Shown here: one piece after another, positions 57,067 through 64,000 of the stretch
How the letters are laid out: every line of letters starts with the position of its first letter
How positions within the stretch are numbered: position 1 is the stretch's first letter
NCBI RefSeq assembly: GCF_900107965.1
Contig: NZ_FNVU01000007.1
Span: 310,001 to 374,000 of the forward strand
Source of the DNA: Actinacidiphila yanglinensis
GTDB lineage: Bacteria; Actinomycetota; Actinomycetes; Streptomycetales; Streptomycetaceae
DNA length: 64,000 bases
Direction of reading: 5' to 3'
Program-made: the position numbers and the translations under genes
The notes under the pieces: model-generated
Told to the model about the DNA's origin: nothing
Database searches by the model: none
The model's input: only the letters and a program-made list of their open reading frames with translations

Positions 57067-58179
57067 ATGCGCAAGGGCCTCTCCGCCGCCGCCGTGGTGG
57101 CCCTCATATCCGCCGGGGCCGCAGCGTGTGGTGGGGACGACCCCGCCTCGCCGCAGGGGAAGGTCTCCGACGCCTTCCAGAAGCTCGGCAAGCAGAACAC
57201 CATCTCCGTCGACCTGGGCTTCTCCGGCACCTCCGCCCAGATCTACTCCGCCATGAAGAACGAGGACGGCTTCACCCAGGCCGACGCCGACCTGCTGGCC
57301 TCGCTGCACCTCACCGTCGGCGGCAGCTCGCAGAAGTCGCTGGACCTGCTGGGCAAGAGCTTCGGCAAGGACAAGGACGCCACCAAGGACTCCTCGGCGG
57401 GCTTCGTGCTCTCCACCGACGGTGCCGGCGGCAAGAAGCTGATCGAGGTGCGCGCGGTCGGCCAGAAGGTCTACCTGCGGGCGGACATCAAGGGCCTGGA
57501 GGGCCTGGACACCGACAAGTCCGACGCGGGCGACATCGCCGGGTTCAACCAGCAGTACCTGGACACCCTGAGCTCCACGCCCGGCTCGGTCGGGGCGGCC
57601 CTCACCGGCAAGTGGGTCAGCATCGACCCGACGGTGTGGAGCGCGTTCGTCAAGAGCGCCCTCGCCGCGCAGGGCGGTGGCACCACCAACTCGGCCACCC
57701 CGACGCTCGACGCGCAGACGCAGAACCAGATCGTCACCGGGCTGCGCGCCGCGCTGACGAAGGACGCCACCTTCACCGACGGCGGCAGCAAGGGCGGCGC
57801 GGACCACGTCAAGGTCACCGTGCCCGCGCAGCAGTTCGCGAAGGACGTGGCCACCGACCTCACCCCGGCGCTGAAGCAGATCCCCGGGATGAAGCAGTCC
57901 GACCTGGACAAGTTCCAGCAGGCCGAGGGCGTGCCCAACAAGAAGGTGACCGCCGACGTCGCCATCAAGGACGGCAGCATCGCGTCGATCACCTTCGACA
58001 TCCACCAGTTGGACAGCGAGTCGACCGGCCCGCTGCCGCTGACCCTGGGCTTCCGGGGCAGCGCCGCGCCGATCAGCGCGCCGGCCGGCGCGGTGGCGCT
58101 CAACCCGCAGGACGTGATCGGGGCGATCACGAGCAACCTGCACAGCGGCGACGGCGGTTCGGACGACTCGGTCTTCTGA
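57067..58179 (+). CDS. LppX/LprG-like lipoprotein of unknown function
   Basis: A 370-residue lipoprotein. The signal peptide ends in the lipobox GAAAC with Cys21. The rest is soluble, rich in Ser, Lys, Asp and Thr, with no Trp-rich or enzyme motif. The fold may be LolA-like, similar to mycobacterial LprG/LppX, judging by the pattern of beta-strand-like alternations. I do not recognise a specific family. The ATG at 57067 has AGGAG about 15 bases away, which is far; an alternative start was not found. It ends at a strong terminator. Confidence 0.85.
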   Translation: MRKGLSAAAVVALISAGAAACGGDDPASPQGKVSDAFQKLGKQNTISVDLGFSGTSAQIYSAMKNEDGFTQADADLLASLHLTVGGSSQKSLDLLGKSFGKDKDATKDSSAGFVLSTDGAGGKKLIEVRAVGQKVYLRADIKGLEGLDTDKSDAGDIAGFNQQYLDTLSSTPGSVGAALTGKWVSIDPTVWSAFVKSALAAQGGGTTNSATPTLDAQTQNQIVTGLRAALTKDATFTDGGSKGGADHVKVTVPAQQFAKDVATDLTPALKQIPGMKQSDLDKFQQAEGVPNKKVTADVAIKDGSIASITFDIHQLDSESTGPLPLTLGFRGSAAPISAPAGAVALNPQDVIGAITSNLHSGDGGSDDSVF

Positions 58180-58210
58180 TCGCGCCGTGCTCGACGCACC
58201 GACGTACGCG

Positions 58211-58244
58211 AACGGCCCCGGCGGACTCTTCCGCCGGGGCCGTT
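58211..58244. terminator. bidirectional terminator between lipoprotein and mqnP
   Basis: A perfect 15-base-pair stem (AACGGCCCCGGCGGA at 58211-58225 with 58230-58244) closes on CTCT. It lies 31 bases after the lipoprotein stop and 65 before the mqnP stop. Confidence 0.88.
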
Positions 58245-58308
58245 CCCCGTGCACCGTTCCCTCGTGTCCCCGCACGGCAAGGCGCCCGGCCGCGACCGGG
58301 TCAGGCCG

Positions 58309-59226
58309 CTACCAGGTCAGGCCGCGCGCGATCAGGTCGAAGAGCGCGAAGACGAACAGCGTGATGCCGATGACGCCGTTCACCGTGAAGAACGCCCGGT
58401 TCAGCCGGCTGAGGTCGTGCGGCTTGACGATCGAGTGCTCGTACAGGAACGCCGCGGCCACGATCGCCATGCCGAACCACCAGAAGCCGCCCGCCCCGGT
58501 CGTGGCGCCGTACCAGACCAGCAGCGCGGTGGTGACCACGTGGCAGGCCCGCGCCCCGTACAGGGCGACCGGGACGCCGAAGCGGGCCGGCACCGACATC
58601 ACGCCGTGCGCGCGGTCCGCGGCCACGTCCTGGCTGCCGAAGATGAGGTCGAACCCGCCGATCCACACGCCGACCGCCAGCCCCAGCACGACCGGGTGCC
58701 AGTCCCAGGAACCGGTCACCGCCAGCCAGGCGCCGATCGGGCCCATCGCCTGGGCCAGGCCCAGGATCGCGTGCGGGAAGTTCGTGAACCGCTTGCCGTA
58801 GGGGTAGACCACCATCGGCACCACCGCGACCGGGGCCAGCGCCAGGCACAGCGGGTTGAGCAGTGCGGCGGCGCCCAGGAAGACCACGACGGCGACCAGC
58901 GCGCCGGTCCACGCCGAGCGCACCGACAGCGCGCCGGTGACCAGTTCGCGCCTGGCGGTGCGCGGGTTGCGCGCGTCGATCTCCCGGTCGATGATCCGGT
59001 TGCAGGCCATCGCGAAGGTCCGCAGGCCCACCATCGCCACGGTGACCAGGAGCAGTTGGCCCCAGTGCACCGTCTGGTCGTCGCGGAACATCGCGGTCAG
59101 CGCCGCGATGTAGGCGAACGGCAAAGCGAAGACCGAGTGCTCGATCATCACCAGCCGCAGGAACGCCCGTACTTTGCTGTCGGGCCTCGGCTCCGACTCG
59201 AACAGGTCCGGCGTCGTGGCGCTCAC
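58309..59226 (-). CDS. mqnP: UbiA-family prenyltransferase MqnP
   Basis: A 305-residue membrane prenyltransferase with about eight helices. The first Asp-rich motif is NRIIDREIDARN at residues 76-87, and the second (DVAADRAHG) follows DLIFGSQ. It most resembles the menaquinone-pathway enzyme that prenylates the 1,4-dihydroxy-6-naphthoate-type ring. The start is GTG at 59226. UbiD lies 115 bases upstream on the same strand, so the two form one unit. Confidence 0.92.
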   Translation of the reverse strand: MSATTPDLFESEPRPDSKVRAFLRLVMIEHSVFALPFAYIAALTAMFRDDQTVHWGQLLLVTVAMVGLRTFAMACNRIIDREIDARNPRTARRELVTGALSVRSAWTGALVAVVVFLGAAALLNPLCLALAPVAVVPMVVYPYGKRFTNFPHAILGLAQAMGPIGAWLAVTGSWDWHPVVLGLAVGVWIGGFDLIFGSQDVAADRAHGVMSVPARFGVPVALYGARACHVVTTALLVWYGATTGAGGFWWFGMAIVAAAFLYEHSIVKPHDLSRLNRAFFTVNGVIGITLFVFALFDLIARGLTW

Positions 59227-59341
59227 GCCTTGTCTCCGTTCTCCCCCAGGGCTACCGCCTGGGCGGTGCCCCCACAGCTCGCTCGGTGCAAGAGTGCAGC
59301 TTTCGTCTCCCGCCGCCGCCCGGCGGCCTCGCGTGCGTCGC

Positions 59342-60793
59342 TCACAATCCGTACTCCCTCCACCGTTTGCTCACCAGATCCGCCGTCCGCGGGTCGGAGA
59401 CGACCATCTCCGGCCAGCCTCCGTCGCGGGTGTAACCCTCCTCGGGCAGCTTACGGGTCGCGTCGATACCGGCCTTCCCTCCCCAGAACTGCTGGTACGA
59501 CGAGTGGTCGAGGTGGTCGACCGGGCCCTCCACCACCGTGAGGTCCCGCGAGTAGTCGGTGTTGCCGAACGCCCGCCAGGCGACCTCGTGCAGGTCGTGC
59601 ACGTCGCAGTCGGCGTCCACCACGACGATCAGCTTGGTCAGCGACATCATGTGGGCACCCCACACCGCGTGCATCGTCTTCTGCGCGTGCTTGGGGTACT
59701 TCTTGTCGATCGAGACGATCGCGCAGTTGTGGAAGCCGCCCGCCTCCGGCAGGTGGTAGTCCACGATGTCCGGCACGATGATCTTCAGCAGCGGCAGGAA
59801 GAACCGCTCGGTGGCCCGGCCGAGCGGGCCGTCCTCGGTCGGCGGCCGGCCGACCACGATCGACTGGAAGACCGGCCGCTTGCGCATCGTCACGCAGTCC
59901 ACGGTCAGCGCCGGGAACGGCTCCTGCGGGGTGTAGAAGCCGGTGTGGTCGCCGAACGGCCCCTCCGGCAGCGTCCGACCGGGCTCCAGCCAGCCCTCCA
60001 GCACCACCTCGGCCTGCGCGGGCACCTGCAGCGGCACCGTCTTGCAGTCCACCAGCTCCACCCGCCGGCCCTGCACGAACCCGGCGAAGAGGTACTCGTC
60101 GATGTCGCCGGGCAGTGGCGCGGTCGAGGCATATGTCACAGCGGGCGGGCAGCCGAACGCGATGGCCACCGGCAGCCGCTCGCCGCGCCGCTGGGCGACC
60201 TGGTAGTGGTTGCGGCTGTCCTTGTGGATCTGCCAGTGCATGCCGATGGTGCGCTTGTCGTGCCGCTGGAGCCGGTACAGGCCGAGGTTGCGCACCCCGC
60301 TCTCGGGGTCCTTGGTGTGGGTCAGGCCGAGGTTGAAGAAGGAGCCGCCGTCCTGCGGCCAGGTGAACAGGGCGGGCAGCCGGTCCAGGTCCACGTCGTC
60401 GCCGGTGAGCACGACCTCCTGCACGGGGCCGTCCTTCACCTTCTTCGGCGGCACGTGCACCATGCCGGCGAGCTTGCCGAACGCCTCCCGCACCCCGACG
60501 AAGCCGTGCGGCAGCTCCGGTTTGAGCAGCCCGCCGATCTTCTCCCCGATGTCCGCGTACGACGTCAGGCCCAGGGCCTTCAGCAGCCGCCGGTCGGTGC
60601 CGTACACGTTGGTCGCCAGCGGGGCGAGCGAGCCGCGCACGTTCTCGAAGAGCAGCGCGGGCCCGCCGGCCTTGTTCACCCGGTCGGTGATCTCGCCGAC
60701 CTCCAGGTAGGGGTCCACCTCGACGGTGATCCGCCGGAGATCGCCGTCCTTCTCCAGTGCCCTCAGGAGCGAGCGGAGATCGTCGTAAGCCAT
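59342..60793 (-). CDS. ubiD: UbiD-family menaquinone biosynthesis decarboxylase
   Basis: A 483-residue prenylated-FMN-dependent decarboxylase. Family segments are LFENVRGS, GGSFFNLGLTHTKDPESGVRNLGLYRLQ, the E..D.TGFYTP region (GPFGDHTGFYTP), and WAFG-like loops. The active-site Glu-Arg-Glu set of UbiD appears consistent with RLQ...R and E in EGPFGD, though I did not trace all three with certainty. The ATG at 60793 is used; ORF extension upstream is antisense. In the futalosine route it removes the carboxylate after prenylation. Confidence 0.93.
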   Translation of the reverse strand: MAYDDLRSLLRALEKDGDLRRITVEVDPYLEVGEITDRVNKAGGPALLFENVRGSLAPLATNVYGTDRRLLKALGLTSYADIGEKIGGLLKPELPHGFVGVREAFGKLAGMVHVPPKKVKDGPVQEVVLTGDDVDLDRLPALFTWPQDGGSFFNLGLTHTKDPESGVRNLGLYRLQRHDKRTIGMHWQIHKDSRNHYQVAQRRGERLPVAIAFGCPPAVTYASTAPLPGDIDEYLFAGFVQGRRVELVDCKTVPLQVPAQAEVVLEGWLEPGRTLPEGPFGDHTGFYTPQEPFPALTVDCVTMRKRPVFQSIVVGRPPTEDGPLGRATERFFLPLLKIIVPDIVDYHLPEAGGFHNCAIVSIDKKYPKHAQKTMHAVWGAHMMSLTKLIVVVDADCDVHDLHEVAWRAFGNTDYSRDLTVVEGPVDHLDHSSYQQFWGGKAGIDATRKLPEEGYTRDGGWPEMVVSDPRTADLVSKRWREYGL

Positions 60794-60908
60794 GCGGCCA
60801 GTCTTCCATCCCGAGGTGGCGGTACGCGGCCGGGCCGCCGGGTCCGGGCGCCGCCCGGTTAACCTGGGTGGGGTCAAGGATTGGTCAACATGGGGGCCGG
60901 GGTTTCGA

Positions 60909-61319
60909 ATGACGCGCTACATGCCGTTCCTGCTGGTGATCGCGGTATGGATATACGCCTTCGTGGACTGCCTGGGCACCCCCGAGCGGCAGGTGCGCGG
61001 GCTGCCGAAGGTGGTCTGGCTGCTGATCGTGCTGTTCTTCGGCGAGATCATGCTCGGCCCGCTGGCCTGGCTGGCCTTCGGCAAGCGGCGCGTGGCCGGG
61101 CAGTGGGGCGCGGGCCGGGTCGAGTGGGGCCGGGAGCCGGCCCGCGGGATGCGGGCGGCGGGGCGCCACCCGCAGGACGGCCGGCCGCTCGAAGCGCCGC
61201 AGGAGGACCGGGAGGACTGGGTGCCCCCGGACGACAACCCGGCGTTCCTGCGCTCGCTCGCCGAGCTCAACCGGCAGAAGCGCGGGGACGGCCCCGGCTC
61301 CTCGCCCGAGAGCGAGTGA
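60909..61319 (+). CDS. PLDc_N-domain small membrane protein
   Basis: A 136-residue protein. The first 65 residues form two transmembrane helices with the PLDc_N signature (VWIYAFVDCLGTPERQVRGLPKVVWLLIVLFFGEIMLGPLAWLAFGK), and the rest is a charged, Gly/Pro-rich tail. It has no phospholipase catalytic motif. The ATG at 60909 gives a normal family length. It is convergent with resC and divergent from UbiD. Function unknown. Confidence 0.85.
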   Translation: MTRYMPFLLVIAVWIYAFVDCLGTPERQVRGLPKVVWLLIVLFFGEIMLGPLAWLAFGKRRVAGQWGAGRVEWGREPARGMRAAGRHPQDGRPLEAPQEDREDWVPPDDNPAFLRSLAELNRQKRGDGPGSSPESE

Positions 61320-61362
61320 GCGGAACCGTCCCCGGTCGAACCGCGGCGTCAGGCCCGGCGCG

Positions 61363-62451
61363 TCACACCCCTGCGTAGGAGTGCTTGCCGGTCACGAAGA
61401 TGTTCACGCCGTAGTAGTTGAACAGGAAGCACGCGAAGGCGACCAGCGCGAGGTACGCGGCCTTGCGGCCCTTCCACCCGGCGGTCGCGCGGGCGTGCAG
61501 GTAACCGGCGTACACGACCCAGGTGATGAACGACCAGGTCTCCTTCGGGTCCCATTCCCAGTAGTGGCCCCACGCGGCCTGCGCCCAGATCGCGCCCGCG
61601 ATGATGGTGAACGTCCACAGCGGGAAGACCAGCGCGTTCATCCGGTAGGCGAACTTGTCCAGGCTCGCGGCGGCCGGCAGCCGGCGCATGATGTCGCCCC
61701 AGCGGGTGTTGCTCGCCTGCCCGGTCATCAGCGCCACCTCGTAGTGGTCGCGGAACAGGTAGAGCATCGTCCCGACGGCGGCGAGGTAGAACACCGCGCC
61801 GGAGATGATCGCGCACGACACGTGGATCCACAGCCAGTACGAGTGCAGCGCCGGCACCAGCTGCTCGCTGGAGGTGTAGAGCACCGACAGTGCCAGGCCC
61901 AGGTCGAGCAGCACCGACGTGGTGAGGAACAGCCCGATCCAGCGGACGTTCTTCTTCAGCGCGAGCAGCAGCAGGTAGGCGCCGACCGCGACCGCGCCGA
62001 ACGTGGTGGAGAACTCGTACATGTTGCCCCAGGGCGCGCGCTGCACCGAGGCGGCCCGGAAGGCGACCCCGCAGACGTGCAGCACCCACGCCAGGACGGT
62101 GAAGGAGATCGCGATCCTGCCGTACAGGTCGCCCTTCTCGTTGCCGCCCGCGGCGCCGGGGCCGTCGGAGATGTCCCGGTCGCTGGCGGAGGCGCGGGTG
62201 ATCACCTTCGGCCGCTCGATGGTGGTCGTGCCGGCCTGCCCGGCGGCGCGCACGGTCACCGCCGGTACGGCCGTCGGAGGCGCGGCGTCGGAGGTGAGCG
62301 CCGCCGACTGCACGGCGATCTTGCTCCGGCCGCCGAAGACCCACTCCGCGAGGTGCGCGAGGAAGGCCAGCGCGTACACGAACATCGCCGAGCGGATCAG
62401 GTAGTTGCTGTAGTTAGCGAAGTTCTCGTTGACCGCGGCCGCCATCATCAC
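61363..62451 (-). CDS. ccsB: cytochrome c biogenesis protein ResC/CcsB
   Basis: A 362-residue CcsA/ResC-type membrane protein of system II cytochrome c maturation. It delivers haem for attachment. About eight helices are visible, plus the tryptophan-rich haem-handling motif WGHYWEWDPKETWSFITW and flanking His residues. The GTG at 62451 overlaps the resB stop (GTGA). An insertion of about 60 residues (about 45-105) in the first cytoplasmic loop is hydrophilic. Confidence 0.95.
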   Translation of the reverse strand: MMMAAAVNENFANYSNYLIRSAMFVYALAFLAHLAEWVFGGRSKIAVQSAALTSDAAPPTAVPAVTVRAAGQAGTTTIERPKVITRASASDRDISDGPGAAGGNEKGDLYGRIAISFTVLAWVLHVCGVAFRAASVQRAPWGNMYEFSTTFGAVAVGAYLLLLALKKNVRWIGLFLTTSVLLDLGLALSVLYTSSEQLVPALHSYWLWIHVSCAIISGAVFYLAAVGTMLYLFRDHYEVALMTGQASNTRWGDIMRRLPAAASLDKFAYRMNALVFPLWTFTIIAGAIWAQAAWGHYWEWDPKETWSFITWVVYAGYLHARATAGWKGRKAAYLALVAFACFLFNYYGVNIFVTGKHSYAGV

Positions 62452-64000
62452 GGGCGGGCTCCTTCGTCGTCGGTCCGGGTGGTCGGTTCGTCGGGGGCGT
62501 GGGATGCGCCGGGCACGCGTGCGGTCCCCGGCTCGTCCCCGCCCTCGTCAGCGGTGTCCGCGGGTTCGTCCGGGGTCGTTCTGACCGGTGCGTCCGGCTG
62601 GAGCTGCGCGATGAGGTCGCCCAGCTCGTCGGCGATCCGGGCCGACTCGCTGCGGCCGAGGCCGCCCATCTCGACCAGGGTGCCGTGCTCGGACGGCAGC
62701 GCGCGCACCCAGATCCGGCGCCGCTGGATGAACAGCGACCCCATCAGGCCGAGGATCGCGATCACCCCGCTGACCAGCGCCAGCTTGTTGCCGGACTGGT
62801 GGGAGATGCTGAAGCTGGCCCAGGTCTTCACGCCGTTGAAGGTGAGGCTGCCCGCGCCGCCCGGCAGTTGCATGACGTCGCCGGGGCTGAGCGCGACACC
62901 GTTGACGCCGGTCTTGGTGTTGAGCTGGAACTGCTTCATGTGGGTGGCGTCGAGCTGGTAGACGTTCTGCGCGATGCCCGAGTCCAGCCCCAGGTCGCCG
63001 TGGTAGGCGTTGAGCCACAGGATCGGCGCCACCTCGCCCGGGAAGAGCGACATCGGGCCGCGGGTGAGGTCACCGGTCGGCGTGAAGTAGCCCTTGAAGG
63101 CGAGCTGGTCGGACGCGCCGTTCTTGCCCAGCGCGTCCGGGACCTTGATCACACCGGTGGACGTCAGGTTGGTGTCCTGCGGCAGGAACGGCACCGGGCC
63201 CTGGTACGCGACGTTGCCCTGGCCGTCCCTGACGGTCACCACGGGCGCGTAGCCGTGCGAGATCAGGTAGACCTTCTCCCCGCCGATGCTCAGCGGGTGG
63301 TTGGTGGAGATCGCGCCCTTCTTCGCGTCCTTGCCGCTGGTGCCGCTCCAGTAGTGGATGTTCGCCTGGAACTTCAGCGCCGTGCCGCGCTCCGGGCCGC
63401 TGGTGGCGTACTTGTCGTCGAAGCTGTCCAGCGTGAAACCGAACGGCTTGAGGTCGTCGGCGTTGTAGAGCGTGCCGCCGGAGAAGTCGTCGTACTGGGT
63501 GAGGTTGTTGACGAAGCCGTCGTCGCCCTCGACCACCAGCTTGCCGCCGGACGCCGCGTTCAGCGAGGTCCACGCGAAGCCGATCAGCAGGCCGAACAGG
63601 GCCACGTGGAAGAGCAGGTTGCCGGCCTCGCGCAGGTACCCCTTCTCCGCGGCGACCGAAGTCCCGCTGGCGTTGATCCGGAACCGCCGCCCGCGCAGCG
63701 CCTTCTGGGCCGCCTGCGCGACCTGCTCCGGGCTCGCGTCGGTGTGCCAGGTGCTGTAGGCGGGCAGCCGGGTCAGGTGCCGCGGCGCGGCCGGCGGCCG
63801 GGCCCGCAGCTGGCCGACGAACTGCCAGGTGCGCGGCACGATGCAGCCGGCCAGCGAGACGAACAGCAGTATGTAGATCGCCGAGAACCACGGCGATCCG
63901 TAGACGTGGAAGAGGTCCAGCCGCGAGTACAGCGGGCTGATGTCCGGGTGCGCCTTCTTGAACGCGTCGACCTTGAGCTGGTCGCTGTGCTGCGGGATCA
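62448..64000 (-). CDS. resB: cytochrome c biogenesis protein ResB (5' end outside window)
   Basis: ResB/Ccs1 partners ResC in system II. The frame is open to the window edge at 64000 and the N-terminus is missing. Visible are the segment SPLYSRLDLFHVYGSPWFSAIYILLFVSLAGCIVPRTWQFV (63714-63950), the large periplasmic domain and the final membrane helix before a Pro/Glu-rich tail. The apparent start at 63839 is internal and not the gene start. Confidence 0.93.
   Translation of the reverse strand, partial: IPQHSDQLKVDAFKKAHPDISPLYSRLDLFHVYGSPWFSAIYILLFVSLAGCIVPRTWQFVGQLRARPPAAPRHLTRLPAYSTWHTDASPEQVAQAAQKALRGRRFRINASGTSVAAEKGYLREAGNLLFHVALFGLLIGFAWTSLNAASGGKLVVEGDDGFVNNLTQYDDFSGGTLYNADDLKPFGFTLDSFDDKYATSGPERGTALKFQANIHYWSGTSGKDAKKGAISTNHPLSIGGEKVYLISHGYAPVVTVRDGQGNVAYQGPVPFLPQDTNLTSTGVIKVPDALGKNGASDQLAFKGYFTPTGDLTRGPMSLFPGEVAPILWLNAYHGDLGLDSGIAQNVYQLDATHMKQFQLNTKTGVNGVALSPGDVMQLPGGAGSLTFNGVKTWASFSISHQSGNKLALVSGVIAILGLMGSLFIQRRRIWVRALPSEHGTLVEMGGLGRSESARIADELGDLIAQLQPDAPVRTTPDEPADTADEGGDEPGTARVPGASHAPDEPTTRTDDEGARP

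Overview
The window is very GC-rich, has strongly GC-biased third codon positions, uses GTG starts and ATGA/GTGA-coupled genes freely, and carries a complete actinobacterial-type nuoA-N operon. It also has futalosine-pathway menaquinone genes, an egtABCD ergothioneine cluster and dispersed intergenic repeats typical of Streptomyces. The source is almost certainly a streptomycete or close relative (Streptomyces, Streptacidiphilus, Actinacidiphila or Kitasatospora). This is inference from gene content; no rRNA gene is present. I saw no tRNA, CRISPR array, insertion sequence or phage gene.

Layout. 0-3.6 kb (minus): ABC-transporter ATPase (cut by the window edge), LolA-like membrane-anchored protein, and a trans-polyprenyl diphosphate synthase that probably makes the menaquinone side chain. 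4.0-8.8 kb (plus): egtA-egtB-egtC-egtD, where egtC reads in frame into egtD across a C6 run. 9.0-9.8 kb: a methyltransferase. 9.9-18.3 kb: a fructan/levan utilisation locus. A minus operon encodes a sugar-binding lipoprotein, permease, ATPase and a secreted three-repeat GH32 levanase. A LacI-type regulator and a PfkB sugar kinase are divergent from it. 18.5-34.8 kb (minus): all fourteen complex I genes nuoA to nuoN, mostly with overlapping start and stop codons and preceded by a good Rex-type redox operator. 35.3-38.4 kb (plus): NlpC/P60 hydrolase and a Ser/Thr kinase with an extracytoplasmic domain.

38.4-45.3 kb (minus): geranylgeranyl-reductase-like flavoprotein, zinc-ribbon membrane protein with Asp/Gly/Ser repeats, menG/ubiE, mqnC and mqnA. 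45.6 kb: cold-shock protein with a structured leader. 46.0-52.4 kb: acyl-CoA ligase and thiolase (minus) divergent from FabG and MaoC (plus), with a palindromic operator between them and a TetR gene at the far end. 52.4-56.9 kb: DUF4229-like protein, GNAT, mqnE, Lrp/AsnC regulator, UbiX-type flavin prenyltransferase and rhomboid protease. 57.1-64 kb: lipoprotein, mqnP-type prenyltransferase, UbiD-type decarboxylase, PLDc_N-like protein and cytochrome c biogenesis resC/ccsB and resB (cut by the window edge).

How it fits together. Much of the window serves one theme: menaquinone synthesis (polyprenyl synthase, mqnA, mqnC, mqnE, mqnP, UbiX/UbiD, menG, possibly the quinone-reductase-like flavoprotein), its use by NADH dehydrogenase (nuo), and cytochrome c maturation (resB/resC). 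The ergothioneine and levan loci look like accessory modules placed between the polyprenyl synthase and the nuo operon.
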